From: Pseudidiomarina indica
GTDB taxonomy: Bacteria; Pseudomonadota; Gammaproteobacteria; Enterobacterales; Alteromonadaceae
NCBI RefSeq assembly: GCF_900104245.1
Contig: NZ_FMXN01000010.1
Location: 19,538 to 83,537, forward strand
Direction: 5' to 3'
DNA: 64,000 nucleotides
Both the position numbers and the translations under genes were made by a program. Positions 20,738 to 31,498 of this stretch are shown here, in pieces. Below the pieces are notes generated by a model that saw only the letters and a program-made list of their open reading frames with translations, did not search any database and was not told the origin of the DNA. Numbering within the stretch: the first letter of the stretch is position 1; every line of letters starts with the position of its first letter.

Positions 20738-23014
20738 CTAGTTGCTCAAATGGAATGGGTGACGATAACCAAACAAACTTTGCTCAATCATATCAAGTAA
20801 GCTGCGGTTATCACGGCCCAGGCCTTTTATTATAAATTGGATGCTAATCCCATTGTCGAATTCTGGAGTCCCTACTTGTGGAGGACCTCCATATAATTCA
20901 AGATTGCGGTTAATTCTACGATAGCCACTAATCCGCATTGCCCAACAGCAATCGCTGTACTGTAACGCAATGAAGGCATCGTTGGTACGACTGTTTTGTA
21001 AATCATAATACCAGTTTGAGGCTAATTGCCATCGTGGACTTAGTTCTACGACACCTAACATGCCGACTTGTTCCACATCATTCTCGAGTAAGTTGGTTGC
21101 CGTTCGATGACTCAGTTGAATCAAGTTGAATTCGTCTAAACGATATTCGAACGTGGTCTGGCTTTTCCGCGTGCTCTTATCTTCAAGGTTGTACTGAATG
21201 GAGCTATTAAAGTACATATTGTCTGAGATTCGAAAACGCGATTCGAGTGCCAAATCCGAACGATTCTCTGCTGACACTTGATCGGTATTGAATAACTGCG
21301 TTCGGCTATTCTCGAAATAATAAATCTGACCAAAGCTGATCCGTGCCGTTTCACGGGCTTGGCGGTCAAATAAACTGGTGGATGCCCCAATGGTCACTTG
21401 GTTCGCATCGGCAATTCGGTCGAGCCCCGTAAACCGCCGCGCCCGGAATAACCCTTGATAGTCATCTTGCATGAGAGTGGCATCATAAATACCAATCCCT
21501 GACTGATCCCGATAAGGAATATACAAATATTGAATTTGGGGTTGCAGCGTATGGGTATATGTTTCGCCTTTAATAGCGATTTCACGTTCTAAATTAATCC
21601 GTCCGCGCCAGCGAAATGTCGGCAAACTACGACTGGGGTTTTTCGAGTGCGACAAGGTTGGGTCGGCATCTTGGTTATAATAGGTGTAGGCATAGCTCAG
21701 CTCCGCCAACCAGTCATAACCGGGCTGTTCCAAGTGGTAGCTCAATTGTGGCTCAATATGAATTCGAGTGGCGGTATCACTGCTCACGTCTTGGTTTTGG
21801 AAGTGTGATAACTCAGAAAACAAGGTGAAATTCATATTCAATGGCGCTGCCAGGGAATAGTAACTTTTAATTTGTGGCACCGTTCGGTACGGCGAACGGT
21901 AAGTTCCTAACAACTCGAAATCTTCCACTCGCATTGACACTTGCCAGTCTTCGGAGTGGTAATCGAGTTGGGCATGACGATATAACTGCGCATCCGCACG
22001 GCCAGCGAAATCAGAACCGAAGTCGTTGAGGTAATCGTCATCACTAATAAAGGTACCATTCAAGTAGCCCCGCCAATTGTCGCCCCAATACTGTGCTTGC
22101 TCAACGCGCCAAAGGTAGCGTGAATCGCGATCTGCTAAGGATTTGTCCTCGGCCAGGTAAGCGACGTTGTAGTTCCCGTAACCGGTACTATGGAGCAGGC
22201 GGAATTCCGCTTGTAATTGTGCACCGCGTTCAGCCATATATCGCGGTGCAAGGGTCATATCCATGTTCGGCGCAATATTGATGTAGTAGGGAACTTCTAC
22301 TTCGAAGCCATTCTTTTGCGATGAGCCAAACGTTGGAAACAAAAAACCTGTTTTGCGAGCGTCAGTGACTGGGAAGTTGATATAGGGCATGTAAAAGACA
22401 GGCACCCCAAATAGTTCAAACTTCGCATGCCAGGCCTCTCCCCACTCTTCATCTTCACTCAACGAAATTTGCTGGGCGCTGAGTTGCCATGCGGGGTCGT
22501 CGGTGGGGCATGTGGTAAACGTTGAGCCTTCCAACAAGATTTGCTGGGGTGACAACGAGAGTAAGTCCGCCTTGCCATGGGCTCCGCTGGCCGTTAACTG
22601 ATATTTAGCGCCACTCAAAAAAGCTCGGTTTTCACCTGAGTTCAGCCGGAAATTTTCTGAGGAAACCTGCACATAGCCGTTGTTAAACAAGGTGGCACCA
22701 CTCGCGTTGATGTTCCCCGTAAGCTGGTTGATTTGTGCCTGTTCGGTTTGCAGTTGTTGGTCATCGAGTTGTACTTCAACGTTGCCAAAAAATGAGGCGA
22801 CTTGCGAAGAGGACTCAATATCTGCTCGATCAGCACGAACACCAATGGCTCCCTTTTCCAGATTATCAATGGGCTGAGAGGGGTGTTGAATTAACGGAGC
22901 AGGAACGGGGCAAATTTCGGGCACCGGCATACGCGGTGACTGTTGCGCATAAGCAACAGAGCTGCTGCAAACCAGCAAGACCGTCCACATCGGGGCCTGA
23001 AATTTTTTTTGCAT
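20738..23014 (-). CDS. lptD: LPS-assembly protein LptD
   Basis: Outer-membrane beta-barrel which, with LptE, inserts lipopolysaccharide into the outer leaflet. It is 758 residues with a signal peptide (about 1-23), an OstA/jellyroll N-domain (about 50-190), and a large barrel with the segment WHAKFELFGVPVFYMPYINFP. Two cysteine pairs typical of the disulfide-linked N- and C-terminal regions are visible (CPVP and CPTDDP in the N-half; DCCWAMR near the C-terminus). It is first in the operon and divergent from amgK. Confidence 0.96.
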   Translation of the reverse strand: MQKKFQAPMWTVLLVCSSSVAYAQQSPRMPVPEICPVPAPLIQHPSQPIDNLEKGAIGVRADRADIESSSQVASFFGNVEVQLDDQQLQTEQAQINQLTGNINASGATLFNNGYVQVSSENFRLNSGENRAFLSGAKYQLTASGAHGKADLLSLSPQQILLEGSTFTTCPTDDPAWQLSAQQISLSEDEEWGEAWHAKFELFGVPVFYMPYINFPVTDARKTGFLFPTFGSSQKNGFEVEVPYYINIAPNMDMTLAPRYMAERGAQLQAEFRLLHSTGYGNYNVAYLAEDKSLADRDSRYLWRVEQAQYWGDNWRGYLNGTFISDDDYLNDFGSDFAGRADAQLYRHAQLDYHSEDWQVSMRVEDFELLGTYRSPYRTVPQIKSYYSLAAPLNMNFTLFSELSHFQNQDVSSDTATRIHIEPQLSYHLEQPGYDWLAELSYAYTYYNQDADPTLSHSKNPSRSLPTFRWRGRINLEREIAIKGETYTHTLQPQIQYLYIPYRDQSGIGIYDATLMQDDYQGLFRARRFTGLDRIADANQVTIGASTSLFDRQARETARISFGQIYYFENSRTQLFNTDQVSAENRSDLALESRFRISDNMYFNSSIQYNLEDKSTRKSQTTFEYRLDEFNLIQLSHRTATNLLENDVEQVGMLGVVELSPRWQLASNWYYDLQNSRTNDAFIALQYSDCCWAMRISGYRRINRNLELYGGPPQVGTPEFDNGISIQFIIKGLGRDNRSLLDMIEQSLFGYRHPFHLSN

Positions 23015-23161
23015 GAACCTGCTTACCTTGGGTTGTCCTTCACAATGTGCAGGGTATGATAAAGCAATTTTTATTCTGCTGCCATTTGCTAAACTCTGGT
23101 TTTTAGAGAATTTTGTCGATTAGGTTGCAATCAAGGTGAAATTTATCGTGCAGGAGAACCG

Positions 23162-24157
23162 ATGACTGATCAACGAGAACTGAAATTACAGGCATGGTGC
23201 GAGGCGGTTACAGGGTATCGTCAGCAGCAGTTGCAGCCAGTGTCGGGAGATGCCAGCTTTCGCCGCTATTTTCGTTGTTCCGATGGTCATCGGAGTTATA
23301 TCGCGGTTGATGCCCCGCCGCCGCAGGAATCGCTACAGCCCTTTATGGCGGTAGCTGCTGCCTATGCGGAGCAAGGGTTGGTCGTGCCGACGGTGGTTGC
23401 GGCTGATGAACAGCATGGGTTGATGCTGCAAGATGATCTCGGCTCCGCATTGCTGTTGGGAGAGTTGACCGCTAAGAGCATGGCTGATTACTACCAACAG
23501 GCGCTCACGGATTTGATGAAAATCATGCGAGTGACCGACACGGATTTAGGGCCACTGCCAGCATTTGACCGTGCCTTATTAGAACGTGAATTGGCGCTCT
23601 TTCATGATTGGTTAGTGAAGACTCACTTGGGCTTAAGCATGAGTGAGCAGCAGCAACAGATGTGGGCGGAGTTTTGTGAAGCCATGATCAACAACGCCTT
23701 GGAGCAACCGCAGGTAGGGGTTCATCGCGATTTTCACTCTCGTAATATCATGGTGCAAGCAGGGCGCTTGGCCTATATCGACTTCCAGGATGCAGTGGTC
23801 GGCCCGATTACTTATGATGCCGTTAGTCTCTTACGAGATTGCTATATTGAATGGCCACCTGCTGATATCCAAGGTTTGAGCCAAGGGTTCTTTGAACAGT
23901 TACAAGCTGAGCAACTCATGACCGCCTCTGTAACCCTGTCTCAATGGCAGCGTTGGTTTGACTTGATGGGAATGCAGCGCCATACCAAAGCCGCTGGAAT
24001 TTTTGCGCGGCTGTATCATCGAGATGGTAAATCAGGTTATCTGCAAGATATTCCGCGTACGGTGAATTACCTGGTGCAGGTGAGCGCTCACTATCCAGAG
24101 TTTGCGGATTATCGTGCTTGGCTGCTGAACGATATTGTGCCGGCGCTAGCGAGGTAA
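23162..24157 (+). CDS. amgK: N-acetylmuramate/N-acetylglucosamine kinase AmgK
   Basis: Aminoglycoside-phosphotransferase-fold kinase giving MurNAc-1-phosphate, the first step of the salvage route that bypasses de novo UDP-MurNAc synthesis. The 331-residue protein has the Brenner motif HRDFHSRN (188-195) and the DFG-like YIDFQDA. It is followed 5 nt later by murU, its partner in Pseudomonas, and located opposite lptD as in many gammaproteobacteria. The start has a GGAG ribosome site. Confidence 0.9.
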   Translation: MTDQRELKLQAWCEAVTGYRQQQLQPVSGDASFRRYFRCSDGHRSYIAVDAPPPQESLQPFMAVAAAYAEQGLVVPTVVAADEQHGLMLQDDLGSALLLGELTAKSMADYYQQALTDLMKIMRVTDTDLGPLPAFDRALLERELALFHDWLVKTHLGLSMSEQQQQMWAEFCEAMINNALEQPQVGVHRDFHSRNIMVQAGRLAYIDFQDAVVGPITYDAVSLLRDCYIEWPPADIQGLSQGFFEQLQAEQLMTASVTLSQWQRWFDLMGMQRHTKAAGIFARLYHRDGKSGYLQDIPRTVNYLVQVSAHYPEFADYRAWLLNDIVPALAR

Positions 24158-24162
24158 CTGTC

Positions 24163-24858
24163 ATGCGCGCGATGATTCTAGCGGCAGGGCGCGGTGAGCG
24201 AATGCGACCTCTCACAGATACCGTGCCGAAACCACTGCTTCAGGTGGGGGGCAAGCCGTTACTTTATTACCATCTTGAGAAGCTGGCTGCACAAGGGGTC
24301 GACCGAGTGGTGATTAATCACGCTTGGTTGGGGCAAATGATTGAACAAGCGATTGGTGATGGGCAGCAGTTTGGCATCGAAGTGTGTTACTCACCGGAGC
24401 CCGAAGGCGGGTTGGAAACCGCAGGGGGCATTATCCGAGCGCTGCCACTATTAGGTAACAAACCATTTTGGGTGATTAATGGTGATATTTTTACCACCTT
24501 TGACTTTTCACAGCTGCCGCGCACGTTAGCAGATCATGAAACGGCTCACTTATTATTAACCAGTAACCCCGCGCATCATCCGCAGGGAGACTTTAGTGTC
24601 CAGCACGGTCTGTTACAGTTACGTAACCCGATGTGGCCCAGTTTTACTTATTCCGGGATGGGACTTTATAGCCCGAAGTTGTTCTCTCAGTATGAACCCG
24701 GCAGTGTGCAGCATTTGAAGCTACGCCCGTTGCTCGACCAAGGCATCACGACTCAATGCATTGGCGCAACCGTGTTTGCTGACCCGTGGACCGATGTGGG
24801 GACACCGGACCGACTCGCTGCTTTAGCGGCAGCTTTCACCCATCATTCAGTGGAGTAA
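24163..24858 (+). CDS. murU: N-acetylmuramate alpha-1-phosphate uridylyltransferase MurU
   Basis: Nucleotidyltransferase converting MurNAc-1-phosphate to UDP-MurNAc. It has 231 residues. The N-terminal nucleotide loop is LAAGRGERMRPLT, followed by KPLLQVGGKPL and the metal-binding NGDIF. The ATG at 24163 is preferred over an in-frame ATG inside amgK. It follows amgK directly and is followed 2 nt later by djlA. Confidence 0.9.
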   Translation: MRAMILAAGRGERMRPLTDTVPKPLLQVGGKPLLYYHLEKLAAQGVDRVVINHAWLGQMIEQAIGDGQQFGIEVCYSPEPEGGLETAGGIIRALPLLGNKPFWVINGDIFTTFDFSQLPRTLADHETAHLLLTSNPAHHPQGDFSVQHGLLQLRNPMWPSFTYSGMGLYSPKLFSQYEPGSVQHLKLRPLLDQGITTQCIGATVFADPWTDVGTPDRLAALAAAFTHHSVE

Positions 24859-24860
24859 TT

Positions 24861-25649
24861 ATGGTTTGGGGAAAAATTCTTGGCGCAGGGTTTGGCTTGC
24901 TGTTTGCCCGCCTGCCGGGATTATTTATCGGACTTTTGATCGGCCATTGGTTTGATCGTGCATTCAGCAAAGCGCAAGAAAGCCAAGGCTCAAATTCGCT
25001 CGGTTTTACCTATACGTTGTTTGCGGTGCTCGGGCATTTAGCAAAATCCAAAGGACGAGTCACTGAACAAGATATCGACTACGTGAGTCGATTAATGACC
25101 GCCCTGCAGTTAGAAGGGGACGCAAGAATAGCGGCGCAGGATGCGTTTCGTGAAGGTAAACAAGCGGATTTTCCAGTGGCTGATCAGGTGCGCTCGTTGC
25201 GTGCGCAATTTGCCTGGCGTCGAGATTTATTGCAGTTTTTTCTTGAGCAATTATTGATTGTTGCACTCCAAGATGGCCAGCTTGATGATGCGGAATACCA
25301 AGTATTAGTCACGGTTACCACAGCGCTTGGATTCCGCCGTGAACAATTGGATATGATGATCCAAATGGTGCAAGCTCAACAGCGCTTCCAGCAAGGGCGA
25401 GCAAGTGGTCAAGGTGCCAGCTCTGTGAGTGCTGAACAACAGTTGGAGAATGCTTACGCGATTCTTGGTGTCAGCCGTTCCGCAAGTTTTGCGGAAGTGA
25501 AGAAAGCCCATCGACGGATGATGAATAAACATCACCCAGATAAGTTGGCCGCACAAGGGCTCCCGCCTGAAATGCGGGAACAGGCACGGGTGAAATCCCA
25601 AGAAATTCAAGCCGCCTATGAGCTGATTAAAACTCAGCTGGGCAAGTAA
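24861..25649 (+). CDS. djlA: Co-chaperone DjlA, membrane-anchored J-domain protein
   Basis: Type III DnaJ-like protein that stimulates DnaK at the inner membrane. Starting at MVWGKIL the protein is 262 residues: a glycine-rich N-terminal membrane helix (about 8-28), a TerB-like helical domain (about 55-170), a Gln/Ser-rich linker and a C-terminal J domain with HPD (in KHHPDKL). The 3' end overlaps convergent rluA by 23 nt. Confidence 0.93.
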   Translation: MVWGKILGAGFGLLFARLPGLFIGLLIGHWFDRAFSKAQESQGSNSLGFTYTLFAVLGHLAKSKGRVTEQDIDYVSRLMTALQLEGDARIAAQDAFREGKQADFPVADQVRSLRAQFAWRRDLLQFFLEQLLIVALQDGQLDDAEYQVLVTVTTALGFRREQLDMMIQMVQAQQRFQQGRASGQGASSVSAEQQLENAYAILGVSRSASFAEVKKAHRRMMNKHHPDKLAAQGLPPEMREQARVKSQEIQAAYELIKTQLGK

Positions 25650-26283
25650 AGTGTAGTCGTTGCTGCGTTGTTGGATGGTCAAAAGCCAACGATTCCGCGT
25701 GTAGCAACAACCGCTCTGCCGCAGCAAATGCGGCAGGGTCTGCATAAAACTTATCGCCGCGAATGGGCGTTCCTAGCGCTTGCATGTGCACTCGAAGCTG
25801 ATGAGAGCGCCCTGTGTAAGGCTCCAAATAAACAATGTCTCCCAGCTTATCGTGGCCAATAACCTGATAAAACGTCAGAGCATGACGACCTTCCCATAAA
25901 TCGACCATCTGCCGCGGGCGATTGGGCCAATCACAGCGCATGGGAAGTTCAATGGCGCCTCGTGTGGCAGGCAGATGGCCAGCTACTTTCGCCACATAAC
26001 GTTTCCCTACGGAGCGCCGCTCAAACTGGCGCTGCAAGGCCGCCTGGGCCGTTTTGTTGTGAGCAAATACCAGTAATCCTGAGGTCGCCATGTCCAACCG
26101 ATGAACTACACGAATATCCGGGCAGGCGTAGCTGAGGCGAGTCCATACCGAATCACGATGCTCCAATGCTTTACCGGGCACGCTTAGGAGCCCACTGGCT
26201 TTGTTGACCACCACAATATCGTCATCCTGATAACGGATGTCTAAGAAAGGAGTGGTGGCCGGTGCGTAATGAAGTAATGTCAT
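25627..26283 (-). CDS. rluA: Dual-specificity tRNA/23S rRNA pseudouridine synthase RluA
   Basis: Makes pseudouridine at position 746 of 23S rRNA and 32 of some tRNAs. At 218 residues it matches E. coli RluA (219). The catalytic Asp lies in HRLDMATSGLLVFA; other signatures are VNKASGLLSVPG and EPYTGRSHQLRVH. There is no S4 domain, which separates it from RluC/RluD. The ATGA overlap with rapA suggests co-expression. Confidence 0.94.
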   Translation of the reverse strand: MTLLHYAPATTPFLDIRYQDDDIVVVNKASGLLSVPGKALEHRDSVWTRLSYACPDIRVVHRLDMATSGLLVFAHNKTAQAALQRQFERRSVGKRYVAKVAGHLPATRGAIELPMRCDWPNRPRQMVDLWEGRHALTFYQVIGHDKLGDIVYLEPYTGRSHQLRVHMQALGTPIRGDKFYADPAAFAAAERLLLHAESLAFDHPTTQQRLHFTCPAEF

Positions 26284-28958
26284 TCAGGTATATTAATGAT
26301 GATTCGTGCTGCATCCAATTGTAACAGAGGCTGTGCAAAAGCCTCCAGTAACCCTGCTTGCCGATGTTGTATCGCGAGAATTTCACTGGGGCGGACATAA
26401 GGGTTACGCTGTTGCAATTGCTGGAGGCGCGTCAACTCCCGCTCTAGCTGTTGCTGCATGGCTGCCGATGCCTGCGCTAATGCTTGTTGTTGTTGCTGTT
26501 CGGCCGGCTCTAACGCCCCTTGGATATGCTGCTGACAATCACTTCGAAGTTGCTTAAGAATGAGCTTTGCTTGCTTTTTATCCACAAAGTGAAGCTGGCG
26601 CTCAAGCACTTCCGCTGCCACTTTGTCGGTTAAATCTCGCCCTTTGCTATCCAGCAAAACTCGGAAGTTATGATGCGGATAAAACTCTTGCACGGCTAAC
26701 TGGCGCGGTGCGAGCACACGGCTGCTGAAGTGTAGTTCGATAAACCACACACCTACTGCCAATGCTTTGTTCTGTAACTTGGCCACCGCTGTGCAGCCAA
26801 ACACGTCGTTGGTTAATAGCTCCATCGCTTGTTGGACAAAAGGGTGGTCCCAGGTAAGGAAGGTCACATCATCGTGAATCAATGCATACGAGCGTGAAAA
26901 AGTGATGGCCAACCCTTCGTCAGGAACGCCTGCCAGTGGCACGCGTAAGTACTCGGTAGGCCGTAACCAGCCATAGTGTTCATCGGCACGTTCATAGTCG
27001 ACACCAAACCGCTCCCAAAACTCTGTCATAAACTGTTCTAACTCAGCGGGCCGCTGCAATTCGTCAATGGCTTGCGTAAGCGCTTGTAGGTGGTGCGGGC
27101 GGTAAGCATTGAGTTCTTGCAAGCGATCCCGACCAGCATCGGCCGCGGCACGGAGTGCTGCCGCTTGTGTTTGCGTCGCTTGAATGAGCTGTTCAACCTG
27201 CGCCTGATCGAATTCTGGGGTCGCCACGGTTTGGCAAAGTTGCTGGATTACCTGTTCAAACTGCTCGTATAGCAATGAACCAATCGCGTTTGGTTGGGTA
27301 AAGGCATCCATCGCTTGATACCAAGCGAACAGAATCTCTTCCGGCGTGTTGGGGACAATTGGAACATGCAGATGGATGGCCTGTTGTTGGCCAATGCGGT
27401 CCAACCGACCGATGCGCTGTTCCAATAAATCAGGGTGAGTTGGTAAATCGAAGAGAATCAAATGTTGTGCAAACTGGAAATTACGCCCTTCGCTGCCAAT
27501 TTCTGAACATAACAGCAGCGGGCAGCCATCTTCTGGGCTAGCAAAATAGGCCGCTGCCCGGTCACGTTCTACCAAGGTGAGGTGTTCATGGAACACCGCT
27601 GCATGAATGCCGTGCTGGACGCGCAACATTTCATGCAACGTTAAGACCATTTCGGGTGTGCGGCAAATTAATACAAACTTTTGCTGTTTATGTTTTTTTA
27701 AGAGCTCCACCAGCCATAAGAAGCGAACTTGCAACGCATCGCCGCTGCTGAGTCGCTCCGCGTGTAGCTGACGCACCGGGAACCCACCAATATGACGGCG
27801 GCTATTACGGAACATGACGCGTCCCGTTCCATAGGAGTCTAAGAGGTCATCAAGTGCCGCATCGTCGCCCGCTGCAGCAAGGGCTTCCGCTTGTGGGGCA
27901 AGGTCGCGATAACGTTCTTGCTCGGCAAGGAACGCCTCATAGTCAACAAAGCGATCAGGGTCAAGCAATTGCAAGCGTGCAAAGTGTGCTTCCAGCCCCG
28001 CTTGTTCCGGGGTTGCCGTTAAGAGCAAGACGCTGTCGATGTGTTGGGTTAATTGTTGGAGTTTTTGGAAGCGTGGTTCCGCCGGTTTGATTTGATGCAC
28101 TTCATCGGCGACCAGCAAATCCCAGTCAACTTCCAATAATTCCGCGGACCAGAACGGATGATCCAACAAGGATTGTGGAATTAAAACCAACTGTTCGCTG
28201 GCAAACACCACTTCACCGCTACTTGCTGCTTGTTCGCAACGTTCTTGATCGAACAGACTAAAGTTCAAGTTAAAGCGGCGCAGCAATTCAACCAGCCACT
28301 GGTGCGCTAAGCTATCAGGGACGCAAATCAAAATACGTTCAGCGCGACCTGTTAGTCGTCGACGCTGAATGATCAGTCCTGCCTCAATGGTTTTTCCTAA
28401 TCCCACCTCATCAGCCAAGAGTACCCGAGGGTGATGGCGATCAGCGACTTGTGAGGCCACGTAAAGTTGGTGCTCTAACAGATCAACCCGCGCGCCAATA
28501 AGGCCGACAGCAGGGCTTTGTTGCCAGCGTTGGAGATGATGGTGTGCCATCTGCCGCAGGCGAAACATATCCAAACGGTCCGTTTTACCGGCTAAAATCC
28601 GCGTGAGCGGGTGATGGGTTGCGACTTGGGCAGCGAGTTGAACTTCGGGTACGGTAACTGAGGTGTTGGTATCCGTACGAATGCCTTGATAAACAAGCAA
28701 ACCCGCTTGCTCGCTGACGCTCGTTACTCGAAATGTCCAGCCATCACCGTGCTGTCCTTGCTCATCAGGGAGTAACCGAAAGCGAGCTAATGGCGCATCA
28801 TGGCAGGCGTAATGGCGATCTTCCCCGGTCACAGGAAAGAACACCGTGACGATTCGTCCTTGTTGCTCGGTGACAATACCAAGCCCTTGCTCCATTTCAG
28901 TTTCGCTGAGCCAGCGCTGTCCAGGGATAAATTGTGTGGATGTTGTTCTTGCTACCAT
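26280..28958 (-). CDS. rapA: RNA polymerase-associated ATPase RapA
   Basis: Swi2/Snf2 ATPase bound to RNA polymerase that frees stalled enzyme for recycling. It has 892 residues against 968 in E. coli, with an N-terminal tandem Tudor-like region (from PGQRWLSETE), Walker A DEVGLGKTIEAG, the DEVH box, SEIGSEGRNFQF and QRIGRLDRIGQ. The shorter length reflects the C-terminal region. The downstream rluA overlaps by 4 nt. Confidence 0.95.
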   Translation of the reverse strand: MVARTTSTQFIPGQRWLSETEMEQGLGIVTEQQGRIVTVFFPVTGEDRHYACHDAPLARFRLLPDEQGQHGDGWTFRVTSVSEQAGLLVYQGIRTDTNTSVTVPEVQLAAQVATHHPLTRILAGKTDRLDMFRLRQMAHHHLQRWQQSPAVGLIGARVDLLEHQLYVASQVADRHHPRVLLADEVGLGKTIEAGLIIQRRRLTGRAERILICVPDSLAHQWLVELLRRFNLNFSLFDQERCEQAASSGEVVFASEQLVLIPQSLLDHPFWSAELLEVDWDLLVADEVHQIKPAEPRFQKLQQLTQHIDSVLLLTATPEQAGLEAHFARLQLLDPDRFVDYEAFLAEQERYRDLAPQAEALAAAGDDAALDDLLDSYGTGRVMFRNSRRHIGGFPVRQLHAERLSSGDALQVRFLWLVELLKKHKQQKFVLICRTPEMVLTLHEMLRVQHGIHAAVFHEHLTLVERDRAAAYFASPEDGCPLLLCSEIGSEGRNFQFAQHLILFDLPTHPDLLEQRIGRLDRIGQQQAIHLHVPIVPNTPEEILFAWYQAMDAFTQPNAIGSLLYEQFEQVIQQLCQTVATPEFDQAQVEQLIQATQTQAAALRAAADAGRDRLQELNAYRPHHLQALTQAIDELQRPAELEQFMTEFWERFGVDYERADEHYGWLRPTEYLRVPLAGVPDEGLAITFSRSYALIHDDVTFLTWDHPFVQQAMELLTNDVFGCTAVAKLQNKALAVGVWFIELHFSSRVLAPRQLAVQEFYPHHNFRVLLDSKGRDLTDKVAAEVLERQLHFVDKKQAKLILKQLRSDCQQHIQGALEPAEQQQQQALAQASAAMQQQLERELTRLQQLQQRNPYVRPSEILAIQHRQAGLLEAFAQPLLQLDAARIIINIPE

Positions 28959-29107
28959 GTGAGAGCTATACCGCGTCGTTCAAAATGAGGGCGCACATGG
29001 TAACGAAAATTATTTTATTATTCACACCATTTTCATCAAAGTTCGTCTAACCTAGTAATGAAGATGCATGAAATAATAATAAAGCGACAACGTTGCGTGA
29101 GGAACAC

Positions 29108-30493
29108 ATGACGGATAGCACTCCCAAATACTATATTTTAGATACCAATATTTTACTGCACGAACCGCTCGCCTTTCTGAACTTTGATGAACATCACGTG
29201 GTGATTCCAATGGTGGTTTTGGAAGAGCTCGATATCATTAAAGACCGTCAGCGCGATGTCAGCCGAGAAGCTCGAACCGCCATTCGTTCATTGGAAAACG
29301 CATTAAAAGATGCTTCACCTGAAGAAATTCTTAACGGCGTACCACTGACCCAAATACAAGGCGCGCACCATGCCGCTGGAACCTTGTCAATTTTTCCAGA
29401 TTACCAATTAAAACAGCAAGATGCGGTTTTAAACTTATCTGAAAATGATCATCGCATTATTCAAACAGCACTAGCGCTGCAGCAGCAGTGGCCCCATACC
29501 AAAGTGGTGCTGGTCACGAAAGATATTAACATGCGGCTTAAAGCCAAAGGCACCGGCGTCAAATACGTTGAGGACTATCGTACTGACCAACTCATTGATG
29601 ATATTCGCTTTTTATCGAAAGGCTTTGTCGAGATTGAAGGCGATTTCTGGGAACATGTCGGTGAAGTCACCAGTGTGCAACAAGGGCGGGATACCTTCCA
29701 TGAAGTTGCTCGAGACGTTTTACCCACGGTGTTTCACAATCAATATGTGATTGATGACTCCGGGCATTTTGCGGCAAAAGTGGTGGGGTATGATGAGCAT
29801 CATGTTCGTTTACATGACATTAGCTATGAACGGATGATGGGGTATCGAGCGTGGGGCATTCAACCGAAAAATATTTATCAAGGCATGGCGTTGAATGCGT
29901 TACTTGATCCCAACCTTGATTTGGTCATTCTCACGGGGCCAGCAGGTAGCGGTAAAACATTGCTGGCATTAGCTGCCGCGTTGGAGTTGGTGGTTGAACA
30001 AGGCGTATACGAAAAGATTATTGTCACCCGGAGCACTCCCGAAATTGCAGAGTCGATTGGTTATTTACCGGGCACTGAAGAAGAAAAAATGGCGCCTTGG
30101 TTGGCCGCCATCACCGACTCACTGGAAGTTCTCCACAAACAAGATGAGAGCATGGAGGCTAGCCTCAACTACATTATGACGAAAGCGAACATTCAGTTTA
30201 AATCATTAAACTTTATGCGTGGCCGGAGTATTCAAAATGCCATTGTCTTGTTGGACGAAGCTCAAAACCTAACGGCATCTCAATTAAAAACCATCATTAC
30301 CCGCTGTGGAACGGGCACCAAGATTATTTGCTCGGGTAACTTGGCACAAATTGACAGCTATTATCTGACTGCCGTTACCTCGGGCCTGACCTACATTGTT
30401 GAGCGATTCAAAGGTTACTCGGGCAGCGCCACGGTGAACTTGAATGGGGTGGTGCGCAGTAGCTTAGCTCAGTTTGCTGAAGAGAATCTTTAA
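29108..30493 (+). CDS. PIN domain / PhoH-like ATPase fusion (PhoH2 family)
   Basis: The N-terminal PIN ribonuclease domain (about 1-150, acidic residues in [12 protein letters not shown] and KDINMRLK) is joined to a C-terminal PhoH NTPase domain with Walker A GPAGSGKT (277-284) and Walker B VLLDEAQN. Such PhoH2 proteins unwind and cleave RNA in mycobacteria; here the role is inferred. The protein has 461 residues. The start at 29108 sits behind GAGG; a GTG/TTG-type extension upstream would cover that site. It overlaps convergent ruvX by 4 nt. Confidence 0.9.
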   Translation: MTDSTPKYYILDTNILLHEPLAFLNFDEHHVVIPMVVLEELDIIKDRQRDVSREARTAIRSLENALKDASPEEILNGVPLTQIQGAHHAAGTLSIFPDYQLKQQDAVLNLSENDHRIIQTALALQQQWPHTKVVLVTKDINMRLKAKGTGVKYVEDYRTDQLIDDIRFLSKGFVEIEGDFWEHVGEVTSVQQGRDTFHEVARDVLPTVFHNQYVIDDSGHFAAKVVGYDEHHVRLHDISYERMMGYRAWGIQPKNIYQGMALNALLDPNLDLVILTGPAGSGKTLLALAAALELVVEQGVYEKIIVTRSTPEIAESIGYLPGTEEEKMAPWLAAITDSLEVLHKQDESMEASLNYIMTKANIQFKSLNFMRGRSIQNAIVLLDEAQNLTASQLKTIITRCGTGTKIICSGNLAQIDSYYLTAVTSGLTYIVERFKGYSGSATVNLNGVVRSSLAQFAEENL

Positions 30494-30900
30494 TGCTGGT
30501 TAAAGTAATCTTCTAAGATGAGTTGGGCTGCGGCGCTATCAACAGCACCTTTTTCGAGTTGCTTATAGCCACCGCGTTCGAACAGGGATTCTTTCGCTGC
30601 GACGGTGGTTAGGCGTTCATCTTGATAGTGAATTTGAACGCCAAAGCGCCCGTGTAAACGTTGGCCAAATTTACGCGCCCGTTCGGTGAGGGGTTGTTCG
30701 GTACCATCCATATTTAATGGGAGGCCAACGACCACAAAATCCGGTTGCCATTCTTTTAACAACCGCTCCACCAGGTTCCAATCCGGTTGCCCATCTTTGG
30801 CTTTTAGTGCCGCTAAGGGAGTTGCTGTACCGGTCATGGAATGCCCAATTGCCACACCAATACTCATGGTGCCAAAGTCGAAGGCCAGCACTTGACTCAT
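30490..30900 (-). CDS. ruvX: Putative pre-16S rRNA nuclease / Holliday junction resolvase-like YqgF
   Basis: RNase H-fold nuclease implicated in 16S rRNA 5' end maturation. It has 136 residues from MSQVLAF; motifs are [23 protein letters not shown] and YQDERLTT. The start overlaps the yqgE stop as ATGA. It forms a four-gene run with yqgE, gshB and rsmE, in the same order as in E. coli. Confidence 0.95.
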   Translation of the reverse strand: MSQVLAFDFGTMSIGVAIGHSMTGTATPLAALKAKDGQPDWNLVERLLKEWQPDFVVVGLPLNMDGTEQPLTERARKFGQRLHGRFGVQIHYQDERLTTVAAKESLFERGGYKQLEKGAVDSAAAQLILEDYFNQH

Positions 30901-31463
30901 GCGTGTCCCACATCCGAAACAATTTGCCAAGCATCCACACCGAGCTTCTTCAACGCTTTTTGCCAGCGCTCGTGGCTTGGGGTATGAAACAGAATATCGC
31001 TGTCCGCCGGAATAACGAGCCAGCTATTTTCGGCCAGCTCTTGTTCCAGTTGGCCAGCCTCCCAGCCTGAATATCCTAGGGTGAGCAGGTAATGGCTGGG
31101 CGTATTGCCACGCCCCATATCTTCCAAGATATCTTTTGACGTGGTAATGACAAGGTCATCACTTAATTGGACCGAGCTACGCCATTGTTGTTCGGCGGAG
31201 TGTAGGACAAAACCACGGTCGCGCGCTAACGGGCCGCCTGCGTAAACAGGTTTCTCAAGCTGCTGGTTTTCCGTAGGAACAACGATTTCAAGCTTGGTTA
31301 ATAAATCCTCGACACTCAACTCAACGGGTTGATTGATGATGAGCCCCATTGCGCCCTCACCATTGTGCTCACAAATATAGGTGACTGAGCGTGCAAAAAA
31401 AGGATCATCCATATTCGGCATGGCGATTAAAAAATGATTTTGCAAGCTAGCTAAGGTTTCCAT
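30897..31463 (-). CDS. yqgE: UPF0301 (AlgH/YqgE) family protein
   Basis: Conserved 188-residue cytosolic protein of undefined biochemical function, with AlgH linked to alginate regulation in Pseudomonas. Recognised by [39 protein letters not shown] and [12 protein letters not shown]. It is coupled to ruvX by a 4-nt overlap and lies 35 nt after gshB. Confidence 0.95.
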   Translation of the reverse strand: METLASLQNHFLIAMPNMDDPFFARSVTYICEHNGEGAMGLIINQPVELSVEDLLTKLEIVVPTENQQLEKPVYAGGPLARDRGFVLHSAEQQWRSSVQLSDDLVITTSKDILEDMGRGNTPSHYLLTLGYSGWEAGQLEQELAENSWLVIPADSDILFHTPSHERWQKALKKLGVDAWQIVSDVGHA

Positions 31464-31498
31464 TAACTCGACTACTCCTACTCAATCCATCCTTTGAA

